DNA of 64,000 nt from Prevotella sp. tf2-5 (GTDB lineage: Bacteria > Bacteroidota > Bacteroidia > Bacteroidales > Bacteroidaceae): the NCBI RefSeq assembly GCF_900115435.1, contig NZ_FOWK01000001.1, positions 62,001 to 126,000 on the forward strand. Direction: 5' to 3'. The position numbers were made by a program, and so were the translations under genes. Each line of letters begins with the position of its first letter. The stretch's first letter is position 1. The notes below the pieces were generated by a model, which did not search any database, was not told the origin of the DNA, and was given only the letters and a program-made list of their open reading frames with translations. Positions 26,374 through 36,643 of this stretch are shown here, one piece after another.

Positions 26374-26395
26374 TGTCTGTTTCTGTTGGGTGTGA

Positions 26396-27451
26396 TTACT
26401 CTAATGGACGTGCTTCAGCCTTGACAGACACCTTCAAGGTTCCGGGAGTTGTCTTGGTATCAACTGAGGTACTGAGAATGCGTGGAGTAGCAGGAATAGG
26501 ATTCCAAGGGAAGTCACCACCTGTTACACCACAAGGTGTACCGTCGATGCCTACGTAAGTCGTGGGATCTGCCAACTCCCATGTGCGGGGAGTGGTGGTA
26601 TCTTTGATGTAGATTTCAAGGTTATCCTGGCCATCAGCAAAAAGTGTTTTCCAGTCTGTCCATAATGCTACGTCATAGTTGCCGCTAGAGGTGTTTTGCC
26701 CTCCATTAGAGAATTTCGCCTCCCAACCAACATTGTTATAGCAGGTTGATCCAGCTCCACAATTATTACTACAATAATTAAAGATATTGTTTCGATAATC
26801 GAATGGATAATAGTCAGACCCATAAGAACCACCATAATAATAGGCAATGATACAATGGTTAATAATCCCAGAACTTCCAGTCGCAAACTTTTCGCTGCCA
26901 ATACGATCTCCTATCCAACAGTTGGCTACAACTAATCCTGTTGTCAGTTTGTTACGACCAAGCAGAGCACCACGGATATAGCTTTGACGGATGATGGTAC
27001 TATTGGTTTCAACATCGTTACAAAAATGACCAAAGCTACACTTGATGATTTCCGTCTTAGAGACAGCCTGTGTTCCTCCAATGCTTAAATCATTTACAAA
27101 GTAAACACCCTCAATACGAACTACAGGGGCGAGTGCATCGGTACTGGTAATGGTCAGGTTTCCATTGACACGAGTCTCAGAAATGTTGTTGACAACATCT
27201 TTTATGAAGCCAGCACCATAAATCTTGATGCTTTTCGAGATTGCTCCCGGGTTGCTGAAGGCTCCTGGAGACAACGTGATGACGCCATCGGCATCGGGAG
27301 CAGCTGCCAAAGCATCCTTGAAGGCATCAAAGCCATAAAACACTGTGGTGTTATCACCAACCTGAAGCGTTGCGGTCACACCGTCTGAAATCTGTGCATA
27401 GCCAGCTACTGCGCCTACCAATGCGATAATAGTTAAGAAAAATTTCTTCAT
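26396..27451 (-). CDS. Secreted parallel beta-helix-like protein
   Basis: A signal peptide (MKKFFLTIIALVGAVAGYAQ) is followed by a region that reads like a right-handed beta-helix, with short strands separated by turns: GVITLSPGAFSNPGAISKSI, SKTEIIKCSF, TNSTIIRQSYIRGALL, VVANCWIGDR. Beta-helix proteins often bind or cleave polysaccharides, but I see no lyase motif. The C-terminus (PWNPIPATPRILSTSVDTKT, then TPGTLKVSVKAEA) recurs in other Bacteroidales surface proteins as far as I recall. Its gene is first of a two-gene operon with the repeat protein, and the pair lies opposite a membrane-bound AraC-type regulator. Confidence 0.78.
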   Translation of the reverse strand: MKKFFLTIIALVGAVAGYAQISDGVTATLQVGDNTTVFYGFDAFKDALAAAPDADGVITLSPGAFSNPGAISKSIKIYGAGFIKDVVNNISETRVNGNLTITSTDALAPVVRIEGVYFVNDLSIGGTQAVSKTEIIKCSFGHFCNDVETNSTIIRQSYIRGALLGRNKLTTGLVVANCWIGDRIGSEKFATGSSGIINHCIIAYYYGGSYGSDYYPFDYRNNIFNYCSNNCGAGSTCYNNVGWEAKFSNGGQNTSSGNYDVALWTDWKTLFADGQDNLEIYIKDTTTPRTWELADPTTYVGIDGTPCGVTGGDFPWNPIPATPRILSTSVDTKTTPGTLKVSVKAEARPLE

Positions 27452-27490
27452 AGTTTTTGATTTTTAATGTAATTAAATGATTAGTATTCG

Positions 27491-27498
27491 CAAATTTA
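27491..27498 (-). promoter_or_regulatory. -7 element of the beta-helix/repeat-protein operon
   Basis: TAAATTTG on the minus strand, 39 nt before the ATG at 27451. No clear -33 element was seen, which would fit an activator-dependent promoter. Confidence 0.5.
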
Positions 27499-27600
27499 GC
27501 GATTTTACCCATTGCCTTATTTCCACATTCACAAAACTTACTCCCATAATCACAATTATTATGGTTTTTGCAGAAAAAAGGGAAAGTTTTCCACATAAAA

Positions 27601-27632
27601 CTTGCATATTTCAGGAGAATGGCATAAATTTG
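27601..27632 (+). promoter_or_regulatory. Promoter of the membrane AraC-type regulator
   Basis: CTTG at 27601-27604 and TAAATTTG at 27625-27632 are 20 nt apart. The ATG follows 8 nt later, so the transcript is probably leaderless or nearly so. Confidence 0.6.
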
Positions 27633-27640
27633 TCAGTACT

Positions 27641-28747
27641 ATGATTTATCACCTCATCACATCACTGCCCATGATCACATGCGCACTGTTCACAGTGCTC
27701 ATCGCCTTGGAGTGGAACAACTGCCGGTTGCGTGAGCAACGGACACTTTTTGTGTTTATGCTCACGACAACAGTGTTATATGCTGGACATTATGTGTTCT
27801 TCAACCATGTCGTCCACGTCGTCCCATTCATGGACGTGGTGTATGTGGCAGCAAACCTGGCTGTCTATCCCCTATACCTTATTTATATTATAAGGCTGAC
27901 TGCCCGATGGAAGTCATGGTACTACTGGGGATTCCTCCCTGCCTTCCTCGCCGCCCTCGCTTGCGGCATCAGCCTCTTCACGATGTCTGACGAGGAGAGC
28001 AGCCTCTTCACAGAGCAGTATCTCTATCATAACCTGACGGAAGGACTGACTGGCACAGCCTTGCTACTGGCATGGATACACACCGTATGTAAGATCGTGT
28101 TCGCTATTGAGGTGATTATAACAATTGTGGTGGGGGTACAGCTGATTCGCAGGTATGACAATGCCGTCAACCAGTTTTATGCGGATACCGACGACAAGTC
28201 GATGCGTAACATCAAGTCGATATTCTACCTGATAGTCATTGCCTCCGTGATGTCGTTTGTGGCGAATGTCATCGGGCGTTACCGCTTTACGGATGCCACA
28301 TACCTACTTGCGTTCCCTTCCATTGCCTTTACCATCTTACTATTTGCCATCGGCTACCTGGGCCTACATCGGGAGTTCTCCATCATCGACATGGATCGTG
28401 ACAAAGCCATCATCAGCAAGGAGGAGAATGAGAAGACCGCCCTTGACAGAACACTGACGGAGCGTATCGTGGAACTCGTTGAGAAGGACAAGATATTCTT
28501 GCAGCCTGATTTGAAACTGGAAGACCTCGCAAGGATGATGAGCACTAACCGTACCTATATCTATCAGGCTATCAACCAACAGATGGGTATCACTTTCAAT
28601 GAGTTCATCAACAGACAGCGGATCGCACATGCCGAACAACTGATAGCGAAAAATCCCAACCTCTCGGTGAATGATATCGCCATACAATCGGGATTTGCTT
28701 CTCTCAGCTCCTTCTACCGCAACTACAAAAAGTATAAGAAGGGATAA
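27641..28747 (+). CDS. Seven-helix membrane protein with C-terminal AraC-type DNA-binding domain
   Basis: The start at ATG 27641 is chosen because an in-frame TTG at 27602 lies inside the promoter. Residues ~5-260 hold about seven hydrophobic helices. The last ~105 residues form an AraC-type double HTH (LKLEDLARMMSTNRTYIYQA and LSVNDIAIQSGFASLSSFYR). The layout is a one-component, membrane-anchored regulator seen in Bacteroidetes. Its divergent orientation to the secreted beta-helix/repeat-protein operon makes that operon a candidate target, which is inference. The signal is unknown. Confidence 0.88.
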   Translation: MIYHLITSLPMITCALFTVLIALEWNNCRLREQRTLFVFMLTTTVLYAGHYVFFNHVVHVVPFMDVVYVAANLAVYPLYLIYIIRLTARWKSWYYWGFLPAFLAALACGISLFTMSDEESSLFTEQYLYHNLTEGLTGTALLLAWIHTVCKIVFAIEVIITIVVGVQLIRRYDNAVNQFYADTDDKSMRNIKSIFYLIVIASVMSFVANVIGRYRFTDATYLLAFPSIAFTILLFAIGYLGLHREFSIIDMDRDKAIISKEENEKTALDRTLTERIVELVEKDKIFLQPDLKLEDLARMMSTNRTYIYQAINQQMGITFNEFINRQRIAHAEQLIAKNPNLSVNDIAIQSGFASLSSFYRNYKKYKKG

Positions 28748-28750
28748 ACA

Positions 28751-28790
28751 ATAAAAGTGGGACATTGCCATCGCAATGCCCCACTCTATT
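28751..28790 (-). terminator. Terminator of the ribosomal operon after rplQ
   Basis: A 12-13-bp stem with one internal mismatch (28756-28768 and 28773-28785) is followed on the minus strand by a T-rich stretch. It separates rplQ from the convergent regulator gene. Confidence 0.85.
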
Positions 28791-28812
28791 GTGAGTTCGT
28801 TCAATCGAAATC

Positions 28813-29358
28813 TTACTCAGCCTTTGTCTCCTCAGAAGCAGGTGCCTCAGCAGCAGGTGCTTCCTCAGCCTTAGGAGCCTCCTCAGCGGGAGCCTCAGCA
28901 GCCTTGGGTGCCTCCTCTGCAGGAGCCTCAGCCTTGGCAGCAGCAGACTTACGTGAACGACGAGTCTTCTTCTCTGCCTTTGGAGTCTTAGCCATGTTCT
29001 CATCGAAGTCTACGAGCTCGATGAATGCGATATCCGCACCATCACCCTGACGAGCACCCAGCTTGATCACGCGGGTGTAGCCACCAGGACGGTCACCTAC
29101 CTTCTGTGAGATAACACCGAAGAGCTCTTTGAGAGCCTCTTTGTTCTGCAGGTAGCTGAATACTACACGACGTGAGTTTGTGCTATCGTCTTTTGAGCGT
29201 GTGATCAGGGGCTCAACATACTTCTTGAGTGCCTTTGCCTTGGCGAGGGTCGTAGTGATTCTTTTGTGCATGATCAGCGAGATAGCCATGTTGGCAAGCA
29301 TGGCACGGCGGTGGTCAGCAGTACGGCCCAGATGGTTAAATTTCTTTCCGTGTCTCAT
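28813..29358 (-). CDS. rplQ: Ribosomal protein bL17 with long Ala/Glu/Lys tail
   Basis: Residues 1-~116 are a standard bL17 ([40 protein letters not shown]). A ~62-residue low-complexity tail follows ([13 protein letters not shown], then repeats of APAEEAPKA). Tailed bL17 proteins are usual in Bacteroidetes, though this tail is fairly long. It is the last gene of the operon, 67 nt after rpoA. Confidence 0.97.
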   Translation of the reverse strand: MRHGKKFNHLGRTADHRRAMLANMAISLIMHKRITTTLAKAKALKKYVEPLITRSKDDSTNSRRVVFSYLQNKEALKELFGVISQKVGDRPGGYTRVIKLGARQGDGADIAFIELVDFDENMAKTPKAEKKTRRSRKSAAAKAEAPAEEAPKAAEAPAEEAPKAEEAPAAEAPASEETKAE

Positions 29359-29425
29359 TTTTTCGTTTTTTTTCTTCTTTGGAAGGAGTTCATACAGTTA
29401 CTATAGTGACTATAGTCTTATAAGA

Positions 29426-30418
29426 TTACTCCTTGTCTAATTTGTATTTTGTAATATCGGTTCCAAACGACAGATTCAGACTCTCGAGCAAATCATCAAG
29501 CTCAGTGAGCGATTTCTTACCGAAATTGCGGAACTTCAGGAGATCCGTCTTGTTGTACTGTACGAGATCACCAAGGGTCTCTACATCGGCAGCCTTCAGA
29601 CAGTTGAGGGCACGAACGGAGAGGTTCATGTCTACCAACTTGGTCTTGAGCAACTGACGCATGTGCAGTACCTCCTCATCAAACTCCTGGTTGCCCTCAC
29701 TCTCCGTGTTCTCAAGAGTGATTTTCTCATCTGAGAAGAGCATGAAGTGATAGATAAGGATCTTGGCGGCTTCCTTCAGCGCGTCTTTCGGGTGTATGGA
29801 ACCATCCGTCGTAATCTCCATCACCAATTTGTCGTAGTCGGTCTTCTGCTCGACACGATACGGCTCAACGGCGTATTTCACATTACGAATCGGAGTGTAG
29901 ATTGAATCGATAGCTATTACATTGACATCGGTGCAGAACTCACGGTTCTCATCAGCGGGAACGTAGCCACGACCTTTGTTAATGGTAATATCAATCTGCA
30001 TCGAAGCTTTGGAATCTAAATGACAAATCACCAAATCGGGATTTAACACTTCAAATCCAGTCAGATACTTGCCTATATCACCGGCTTTAAACTCGGTAGA
30101 ATTCTCAACGGTGATAGAGACTTTTTCGTTCTCGAATTCTTCCACTACTTGCTTGAACCGAACTTGCTTCAGGTTCAAGATAATGTTGGTCACGTCTTCC
30201 TTTACACCAGGTACTGATGAGAACTCATGCTCAACACCACCGATGCGGACAGTATTGATGGCATAGCCCTCGAGCGATGAAAGAAGAATGCGGCGCAGGG
30301 CGTTACCAATGGTCACACCGAAACCAGGCTCAAGAGGACGAAATTCGAACTTGCCAAACTTGTCGTCAGCCTCCAACATTACGACTTTATCAGGTTTTTG
30401 AAATGCTAATATCGCCAT
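29426..30418 (-). CDS. rpoA: DNA-directed RNA polymerase subunit alpha
   Basis: The 330-residue alpha subunit has an N-terminal dimerisation domain ([20 protein letters not shown]). The C-terminal domain ([20 protein letters not shown], then [16 protein letters not shown]) retains the DNA-contact residues of the family (VR..NCLK). It nucleates RNA polymerase assembly and contacts regulators. It lies in the usual place between rpsD and rplQ. Confidence 0.99.
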   Translation of the reverse strand: MAILAFQKPDKVVMLEADDKFGKFEFRPLEPGFGVTIGNALRRILLSSLEGYAINTVRIGGVEHEFSSVPGVKEDVTNIILNLKQVRFKQVVEEFENEKVSITVENSTEFKAGDIGKYLTGFEVLNPDLVICHLDSKASMQIDITINKGRGYVPADENREFCTDVNVIAIDSIYTPIRNVKYAVEPYRVEQKTDYDKLVMEITTDGSIHPKDALKEAAKILIYHFMLFSDEKITLENTESEGNQEFDEEVLHMRQLLKTKLVDMNLSVRALNCLKAADVETLGDLVQYNKTDLLKFRNFGKKSLTELDDLLESLNLSFGTDITKYKLDKE

Positions 30419-30429
30419 TAATTTAATGA

Positions 30430-31035
30430 TTATTTAGAGTACAACTCAACGATTAACTGCTCCTTAATGTTCTCGGGAATGTCGGCACGCTCTGGCTTGT
30501 GCAGGTACTTACCGCTCTTTGTCTGCTCGTCCCACTCAATCCATGGATACTTGCTGTGGTTGAAACCTGCAAGAGCTGCAGCGATGACTTCCAAAGACTT
30601 TGACTTCTCACGTACAGCAACAATCATGCCGGGCTTTACGGAGAAAGAGGGAATGTTGACTACAGCACCGTCGACAGTAATGTGCTTGTGACCCACCAAC
30701 TGACGGGCAGCGGCACGTGTGGGAGCAATACCCATACGGAACACTACATTGTCAAGACGGCTCTCCAAATTCTGAAGCAGTACCTCACCGGTAATACCCT
30801 CAGCCTTTGCAGCCTTCTCAAACATATTACGGAACTGGCGCTCAAGAACACCATAGGTGTACTTGGCTTTCTGCTTCTCTGCCAGCATGACAGCATACTC
30901 CGACTGCTTGCGGCGGCGGTTATTGCCATGCTGTCCCGGGGGGAAGTTCCTGCGGGACAAAACTTTGTCTGCGCCGAAGATGGGCTCACCAAATCGACGT
31001 GCAATTTTTGATTTCGGTCCAATATATCTTGCCAT
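30430..31035 (-). CDS. rpsD: Ribosomal protein uS4
   Basis: This 201-residue small-subunit assembly protein starts [20 protein letters not shown] and lacks the N-terminal zinc cysteines, so it is the zinc-free form. The S4 RNA-binding domain is visible ([20 protein letters not shown], then [12 protein letters not shown]). S4 often feeds back on its own operon, but no leader site was identified here. Confidence 0.99.
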   Translation of the reverse strand: MARYIGPKSKIARRFGEPIFGADKVLSRRNFPPGQHGNNRRRKQSEYAVMLAEKQKAKYTYGVLERQFRNMFEKAAKAEGITGEVLLQNLESRLDNVVFRMGIAPTRAAARQLVGHKHITVDGAVVNIPSFSVKPGMIVAVREKSKSLEVIAAALAGFNHSKYPWIEWDEQTKSGKYLHKPERADIPENIKEQLIVELYSK

Positions 31036-31082
31036 AATATAAAAATAATTTCGTTATTTCAATATGTCAATATTTCGACTAA

Positions 31083-31472
31083 TTAAACTCTACGACGCTT
31101 TGGAGGACGACAACCGTTGTGTGGCAGTGGTGTGGCATCGATGATCTCGATAACCTCAATACCTGCGCCATGGACGGCACGGATAGCGGACTCACGACCG
31201 TTACCAGGACCTTTCACATAAGCCTTTACCTTACGAAGACCCAAATCAAAAGCGACCTTTGCACAATCCTCGGCTGCCATCTGGGCTGCATACGGAGTGT
31301 TCTTCTTGGAACCACGGAAACCCATTTTACCGGCTGAAGACCAAGAGATAACCTGACCCTCATCGTTTGCCAAAGTAACGATAATATTATTGAAAGAACT
31401 GTGTACGTGAAGCTGACCTAGGGCGTTAACCTTCACGTTTCTCTTCTTTGAAGTGACTGTTTTCTTTGCCAT
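31083..31472 (-). CDS. rpsK: Ribosomal protein uS11
   Basis: A 129-residue 30S platform protein, with [40 protein letters not shown] and C-terminal [13 protein letters not shown] all typical. It lies between rpsM and rpsD as in most bacteria. Confidence 0.99.
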   Translation of the reverse strand: MAKKTVTSKKRNVKVNALGQLHVHSSFNNIIVTLANDEGQVISWSSAGKMGFRGSKKNTPYAAQMAAEDCAKVAFDLGLRKVKAYVKGPGNGRESAIRAVHGAGIEVIEIIDATPLPHNGCRPPKRRRV

Positions 31473-31510
31473 AACTTTAAACTTTAATCTCTAAACATTA
31501 AACTTTAGAA

Positions 31511-31891
31511 TTACTTCGTGGCCTTCTTCTTGTTTGCTACAGTCTTCTTCTTACCCTTACGTGTACGGGCATTGTTCTTGGTGCTCTGACCACGAACGGG
31601 AAGACCGTGGCGATGACGCACACCACGATAGCAACCAATATCCATCAGTCGCTTGATATTCAACTGGATCTCACTGCGGAGATCACCTTCTACTTTGAAT
31701 TCAGCGCCGATAATTTCACGGATCTTGGCTGCCTGATCGTCACTCCACTCACTGACTTTCAAGTCACGGCTCACGCCGGCCTTGTCCAAAATCTTTGCTG
31801 AACTACTTCGACCAATACCATAGATATAGGTCAATGCGATTTCGCCACGCTTCTCTTGGGGCAAATCTACTCCAACAATTCTAATTGCCAT
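31511..31891 (-). CDS. rpsM: Ribosomal protein uS13
   Basis: A 126-residue 30S head protein, [20 protein letters not shown] with the canonical [20 protein letters not shown] segment and a lysine-rich C-terminal tail that contacts P-site tRNA. It is about 105 nt after rpmJ. Confidence 0.99.
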   Translation of the reverse strand: MAIRIVGVDLPQEKRGEIALTYIYGIGRSSSAKILDKAGVSRDLKVSEWSDDQAAKIREIIGAEFKVEGDLRSEIQLNIKRLMDIGCYRGVRHRHGLPVRGQSTKNNARTRKGKKKTVANKKKATK

Positions 31892-31996
31892 TTTAAACTA
31901 ATAAATAAAATAAATAAAATTCGAATTTTTGCCAAAAAGCATGCAAAGGTACGCAAAATAATTGATATTCCGCTACCTCTTTATGCTTATTTAACA

Positions 31997-32113
31997 TTAA
32001 CCCTGACGCATCTTGTACTTAGGGTTCTTCTTGTTGATGACGAACAAACGACCCTTACGACGTACGATCTTGCAGTCTGGGGTACGCTTCTTCAACGATG
32101 CTCTTGTCTTCAT
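31997..32113 (-). CDS. rpmJ: Ribosomal protein bL36
   Basis: A 38-residue gene starting at the ATG at 32113: [20 protein letters not shown], then [18 protein letters not shown]. Only one cysteine of the usual CxxC zinc ribbon remains, so this is the zinc-independent type. It sits between infA and rpsM, 17 nt after infA, the normal bacterial order. Confidence 0.96.
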   Translation of the reverse strand: MKTRASLKKRTPDCKIVRRKGRLFVINKKNPKYKMRQG

Positions 32114-32130
32114 TATACTGTCTCCTTAAA

Positions 32131-32349
32131 TTATTTGTATCTAAACACTATTCTACCTTTTGTCAGATCGTAGGGACTCATCTCCACCTTTACTTTGTCA
32201 CCAGGGAGAATCTTGATATAGTGCATGCGCATCTTACCAGAGATGTGCGCGATAATAGGCACACCGTTCTCCAACTCTACCCGGAACATAGCGTTTGACA
32301 ATGCCTCTACAATCGTTCCGTCTTGTTCTATAGCACCTTGTTTTGCCAT
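32131..32349 (-). CDS. infA: Translation initiation factor IF-1
   Basis: A 72-residue S1-like OB-fold factor ([20 protein letters not shown] ... [20 protein letters not shown]). It binds the ribosomal A site during initiation. It starts 1 nt after the map stop, so the two are likely coupled. Confidence 0.98.
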   Translation of the reverse strand: MAKQGAIEQDGTIVEALSNAMFRVELENGVPIIAHISGKMRMHYIKILPGDKVKVEMSPYDLTKGRIVFRYK

Positions 32350-32350
32350 A

Positions 32351-33154
32351 CTAATATAATTTGCCTTCTATTGTCTCAACTTCCTCAAACGAAGAGAGGA
32401 TTTCCGCTTTCCCTTTCCTGACAGCAACGGTATGCTCAAAATGGGCTGCCGGCTTGCCATCACGAGTACGAATGGTCCAACGGTCCTGTGCATCCAAGTA
32501 GATATCCCGTTTTCCCATCGTAATCATCGGTTCTATGGCAATGCACATACTGGCTTTCAGTAGGGTGCCATTACCACGGCGACCGTAATTGGGAACCTGT
32601 GGGTCTTCATGCATCTCGCATCCAATACCATGTCCTGTCAACTCTCGTACGATACCGTAACCCTGAGCCTCACAGTGTTCTTGGACGGCACTGCCGATAT
32701 CCCCCAGATGGTGTCCTGCCACCGCTTGTTCTATTCCCTTATAAAGTGCTTCCTTGGTGGTGCGGAGAAGTTGTTTCTTCTCCTCGTTAATTTCTCCAAC
32801 ACAGAATGTGTAGCAGGAGTCACCACAGAAGCCATTCAGCAGGGTGCCGCAGTCGATGGAGATGATATCTCCCTCTTGAAGCACGGTCTGCTCATTAGGA
32901 ACGCCATGCACCACAACATCATTGACTGATGTGCAGATGCTGGCAGGAAACGACCCTCCATAAGGATTGGGGAAACCCTTGAAAGTGGGGATTGCACCAT
33001 GGTCGCGAATAAATTCGTCGGCAATCTGATCCAACTGGAGGGTCGTTATACCAGGCTTGATATGTTTTGCTAATTCACCGAGGGTCTTACCAACAAGTTG
33101 GTTCGCCTCGCGCATCAGCTCAATCTCATCTTCTGTCTTCAGAAATATCCTCAT
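32351..33154 (-). CDS. map: Methionine aminopeptidase, type I
   Basis: It removes the initiator methionine from new proteins. The 267-residue protein has the five metal ligands in context: [16 protein letters not shown] (two Asp), [14 protein letters not shown] (His), IEPMITMG (Glu) and a late HFEHTVAV (Glu). There is no N-terminal zinc finger or SH3-binding extension. It lies between secY and infA. Confidence 0.98.
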   Translation of the reverse strand: MRIFLKTEDEIELMREANQLVGKTLGELAKHIKPGITTLQLDQIADEFIRDHGAIPTFKGFPNPYGGSFPASICTSVNDVVVHGVPNEQTVLQEGDIISIDCGTLLNGFCGDSCYTFCVGEINEEKKQLLRTTKEALYKGIEQAVAGHHLGDIGSAVQEHCEAQGYGIVRELTGHGIGCEMHEDPQVPNYGRRGNGTLLKASMCIAIEPMITMGKRDIYLDAQDRWTIRTRDGKPAAHFEHTVAVRKGKAEILSSFEEVETIEGKLY

Positions 33155-33160
33155 ACAGAC

Positions 33161-34504
33161 TTAGTATGCAGTCACACCGCCACGTCCGTGAATACGACCT
33201 GAATTCAACAGGCCGTCATAGTGACGCATCAGCAGGTGACTCTCAATCTGCTGAAGTGTGTCGAGCACGACACCCACGAGAATCAGCAGTGAGGTTCCTC
33301 CGAAGAACTGCGAGAAGGCGTCCTGCACATTCAACAGGCTGGCAAATGCTGGCATCACAGCGATGAAAGCAATAAACAGAGAACCAGGCAGTGTGATACG
33401 CGACATGATAGTGTCGATATAATCTGCTGTCGGTTTACCAGGCTTGATACCTGGGATGAATCCGTTGTTACGCTTCATGTCCTCAGCCATCTGTGTGGGG
33501 TTGAGAGTGATTGCCGTATAGAAATAGGTAAACGCAATGATGAGGATGGCAAAGATGACATTGTACGTCCAGCTGTGATGGTTCAACAGCGAACGGACAA
33601 ACCAGTTTGCATTCTCAGGAGCAGCATACTGTACGAAAGCCAGAGGGATGAACATCAATGCCTGGGCAAAGATGATAGGCATCACATTGGCTGCGAACAG
33701 CTTCAAGGGGATGTACTGACGCGCACCACCCACCTGCTGGTTACCTACAAGACGCTTAGCATACTGTACAGGAATCTTACGGACACCCTGTACCAAAACG
33801 ATAGATGCACATACAACTGCATAGAGAATGATAATCTCGACGAGGAACATCACCAGTCCACCACCTGTGATGGCAGTGAAACGGGAACCGACTTCCTGGA
33901 TGAATGCCTGAGGAAGACGGGCGATGATACCGATCATAATGATCAGCGAGATACCATTTCCAATACCTTTATCCGTAATGCGCTCTCCTAACCAAAGGAT
34001 GAACATACTGCCTGCGGCAAGGATAATCGTAGCCGGGAATACAAATACCGACCAACTGATACCTGAAGCCAAGGCTGCACCGGCCTGCATCTTCAGATTG
34101 ATGAGGTAACTCGGAGCCTGGAACAGCAGGATAGCTACTGTCAGGTAACGAGTGTAAGTCATAATCTTCTTGCGACCGCTTTCACCCTCGCGCTGCATCT
34201 TCTGAAAATAAGGCACAGCGACAGCGAGGAGCTGCATAACGATGGAAGCAGAGATGTAAGGCATGATTCCAAGCGCAAAGATAGACGCATTGGAAAATGC
34301 ACCACCGGAGAACATATCCAAAAGCGACATCAGACCGCCTTGGGTTTGTGACTGCAACTTGTCAAGCATAGCAGGGTTAATACCTGGCAATACTACGAAC
34401 GAGCCGAAACGATAAATCGCTACAAACAGAAGAGTGATTAAGATGCGCTGGCGCAGGTCCTCAATCTTCCAGATGTTCTTCAGTGTCTCTATAAACTTCT
34501 TCAT
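33161..34504 (-). CDS. secY: Preprotein translocase subunit SecY
   Basis: A 447-residue channel subunit with ten predicted membrane helices. Signature parts include the plug region after ALGIMPYISASIVMQLL and the cytoplasmic loop with GGARQYIPLKLFAANVMPII. It exports unfolded proteins with SecE and SecA and inserts membrane proteins. It follows rplO by 5 nt, as usual at the end of the spc genes. Confidence 0.99.
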   Translation of the reverse strand: MKKFIETLKNIWKIEDLRQRILITLLFVAIYRFGSFVVLPGINPAMLDKLQSQTQGGLMSLLDMFSGGAFSNASIFALGIMPYISASIVMQLLAVAVPYFQKMQREGESGRKKIMTYTRYLTVAILLFQAPSYLINLKMQAGAALASGISWSVFVFPATIILAAGSMFILWLGERITDKGIGNGISLIIMIGIIARLPQAFIQEVGSRFTAITGGGLVMFLVEIIILYAVVCASIVLVQGVRKIPVQYAKRLVGNQQVGGARQYIPLKLFAANVMPIIFAQALMFIPLAFVQYAAPENANWFVRSLLNHHSWTYNVIFAILIIAFTYFYTAITLNPTQMAEDMKRNNGFIPGIKPGKPTADYIDTIMSRITLPGSLFIAFIAVMPAFASLLNVQDAFSQFFGGTSLLILVGVVLDTLQQIESHLLMRHYDGLLNSGRIHGRGGVTAY

Positions 34505-34509
34505 CTTGT

Positions 34510-34956
34510 CTAGATAATTGTTGCGTTACCACCAACTGCCTTGATAGCCTCTTCAGCAGTCTTTGAGAAGGCATTAGCCTCTACATCAACCTTTGCCTTC
34601 AACTCACCATTTCCAAGAATCTTCACGAGCTCCTTGCCATTGGTCAGACCTGCGGCTACGAGTTCTGCAATACCAATCTTGGTGAGGTTCTTTACCTCAG
34701 CAAGTTTCTGGAGTGTAGACAGATTAACAGCGAAATACTCCTTGTGGTTGATATTCTTGAATCCACTCTTCGGAACACGACGCTGCAATGGCATCTGACC
34801 ACCTTCGAAACCAATCTTCTTCTTATAACCTGAACGAGCCTTAGCACCCTTGTGACCACGGGTAGAAGTACCACCGAGACCAGAGCCTGGTCCACGACCG
34901 ATACGACGACGTGAGTGGGTTGAACCCTCAGCTGGTTTTAAAGTATGTAGTTTCAT
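34510..34956 (-). CDS. rplO: Ribosomal protein uL15
   Basis: A 148-residue 50S protein with the glycine-rich N-terminus RRRIGRGPGSGLGGTSTRGH, then GGQMPLQRRVPKSGFKN. It lies between rpmD and secY. Confidence 0.99.
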   Translation of the reverse strand: MKLHTLKPAEGSTHSRRRIGRGPGSGLGGTSTRGHKGAKARSGYKKKIGFEGGQMPLQRRVPKSGFKNINHKEYFAVNLSTLQKLAEVKNLTKIGIAELVAAGLTNGKELVKILGNGELKAKVDVEANAFSKTAEEAIKAVGGNATII

Positions 34957-34979
34957 AATTACGTGTCTTTTTTAATTAA

Positions 34980-35156
34980 TTAATCGATAACTGTCACCAA
35001 GTGATGAACCTTACGGATCATACCGCGGATAGAAGGAGTATCCTCTACCTCGACAACCTGGGAGATCTTGTGAAGACCCAGTGCCAGAAGAGTACGCTTC
35101 TGGTCTACGGGATAACCGATCTTGCTCTTAATCTGCTTAATCTTAATTGTTGCCAT
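34980..35156 (-). CDS. rpmD: Ribosomal protein uL30
   Basis: A short gene of 58 codons starting at the ATG at 35156: [20 protein letters not shown], then [20 protein letters not shown]. Length and position between rpsE and rplO are standard. Confidence 0.97.
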   Translation of the reverse strand: MATIKIKQIKSKIGYPVDQKRTLLALGLHKISQVVEVEDTPSIRGMIRKVHHLVTVID

Positions 35157-35170
35157 AGTCGTAGCCTCCT

Positions 35171-35683
35171 TTATCCTCTAAATACTTTTTCCATACTGAT
35201 TCCACGAGTACCTGCGATAGTATAAGCGTCACGCATCTCGCTCAGAGCGGTGATGGTGGCCTTCACCAAGTTGTGGGGGTTAGAAGAACCTTTTGACTTT
35301 GCAAGTACATCTTTGACACCAACACTCTCCAGAACAGCACGCATAGCACCACCAGCTACTAGTCCAGTACCTGCTGCGGCTGGTTTCAAGAACACCTGAG
35401 CTCCACCGAAGCGTGCTTCCATCTCATGAGGAATAGTTCCTTTCAGTACGGGAACCTTAACCAGATTTTTCTTGGCTGCCTCTACACCCTTGGCGATAGC
35501 GGCGGTAACCTCACCTGCCTTACCAAGTCCCCAGCCGATGATACCGTTGCCGTCTCCAACAACGACGATAGCTGCGAATGTGAAGGTGCGACCTCCCTTT
35601 GTTACCTTTGTAACACGGTTGATGGCAACCAGTCTGTCTTTCAACTCTACGTCACTACTTACTTTTACGTTTTTCATTGCCAT
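35171..35683 (-). CDS. rpsE: Ribosomal protein uS5
   Basis: A 170-residue 30S protein with the double-stranded RNA-binding domain [20 protein letters not shown] and C-terminal domain [20 protein letters not shown]. The loop VTKGG, where spectinomycin-resistance changes arise in other species, shows no obvious resistant variant. Confidence 0.98.
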   Translation of the reverse strand: MAMKNVKVSSDVELKDRLVAINRVTKVTKGGRTFTFAAIVVVGDGNGIIGWGLGKAGEVTAAIAKGVEAAKKNLVKVPVLKGTIPHEMEARFGGAQVFLKPAAAGTGLVAGGAMRAVLESVGVKDVLAKSKGSSNPHNLVKATITALSEMRDAYTIAGTRGISMEKVFRG

Positions 35684-35689
35684 AATCGT

Positions 35690-36034
35690 TTAGAATTTAA
35701 GTCCACCTTTACGTGCTGCGTCAGCCAAAGACTTCACACGACCATGATAGAGATAACCGTTACGGTCGAAGACAACGGTGTTAACACCGGCTGCCTGAGC
35801 CTTCTCGGCTACCAACTCACCAACCTTCTCGGCCTGCTGGATCTTAGGCATTGCCTCAAGACCAATAGAAGATGCAGATGCGAGAGTTTTACCTTCCAAA
35901 TCGTTGATCACCTGAGCATAAATCTGCTTGTTGCTGCGGAAAACACTCAAGCGTGGACGCTCGGCTGTACCGAACACGTTCTTACGAATTCTATATTTGA
36001 TCTTAATTCGTCTTTCTATTTTCTTTGTTGCCAT
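35690..36034 (-). CDS. rplR: Ribosomal protein uL18
   Basis: A 5S rRNA-binding protein. The start at 36034 ([20 protein letters not shown]) is preferred over ATG 36043, giving 114 residues, the family length. [20 protein letters not shown] is typical. Confidence 0.97.
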   Translation of the reverse strand: MATKKIERRIKIKYRIRKNVFGTAERPRLSVFRSNKQIYAQVINDLEGKTLASASSIGLEAMPKIQQAEKVGELVAEKAQAAGVNTVVFDRNGYLYHGRVKSLADAARKGGLKF

Positions 36035-36058
36035 AATCTTCAATTCTTTAAATGATTA

Positions 36059-36628
36059 TTACTTAGCTGCGGCTGACTTACCCGACTTACGACGGATAAC
36101 CTCACCCTTGAACAAGATACCCTTACCCTTATAAGGCTCCGGCATACGGAAAGAACGAATCTTAGCACAAATGAGTCCCAGCAACTGCTTGTCGCAAGAC
36201 TCCAGGATAATCTGCGGGTTCTGGTTACGCTCCATCTTGGTCTCCACCTTGACCTCCTTAGGAAGCTGGATGAAAATGGGGTGCGTATAACCTAACGAGA
36301 ACTCGATGATGTTGCCCTGGTTGGATACACGATAACCAACACCGATGAGCTCCATCTCCTTCTTGTAACCTTCACTAACACCTACAACCATGTTGTTGAT
36401 GAGTGCACGGTATAAACCATGGAAAGCCTGCTTCTGTTTAATATTTACAGGACTGTTCTCGTCAATCTCAAATGATACATGACCATCAGCGACAGTCATC
36501 TTGATAGAGGGATCCACTTTCTGAGAAAGTTCACCCTTCGGACCCTTAACGGTAACGACACCGTCCTGACCCTGCGCAATCGTTACGCCGGCAGGAATAC
36601 TAATTGGCAATTTTCCTATTCTTGACAT
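36059..36628 (-). CDS. rplF: Ribosomal protein uL6
   Basis: A 50S protein of 189 residues from the ATG at 36628 (MSRIGKLPISIPAGVTIAQG). An upstream in-frame ATG at 36643 abuts the rpsH stop and adds five unconserved residues. C-terminal RMPEPYKGKGILFKGEVIRR is canonical. Confidence 0.97.
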   Translation of the reverse strand: MSRIGKLPISIPAGVTIAQGQDGVVTVKGPKGELSQKVDPSIKMTVADGHVSFEIDENSPVNIKQKQAFHGLYRALINNMVVGVSEGYKKEMELIGVGYRVSNQGNIIEFSLGYTHPIFIQLPKEVKVETKMERNQNPQIILESCDKQLLGLICAKIRSFRMPEPYKGKGILFKGEVIRRKSGKSAAAK

Positions 36629-36643
36629 AATCGAGTCCTCCAA

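Noticed and set aside
28813..29003. Ala/Ser-rich and Arg/Leu-rich frames opposite the rplQ tail
   Set aside because: They are antisense or shifted readings of the repetitive GCN/GAG codons of the bL17 tail.
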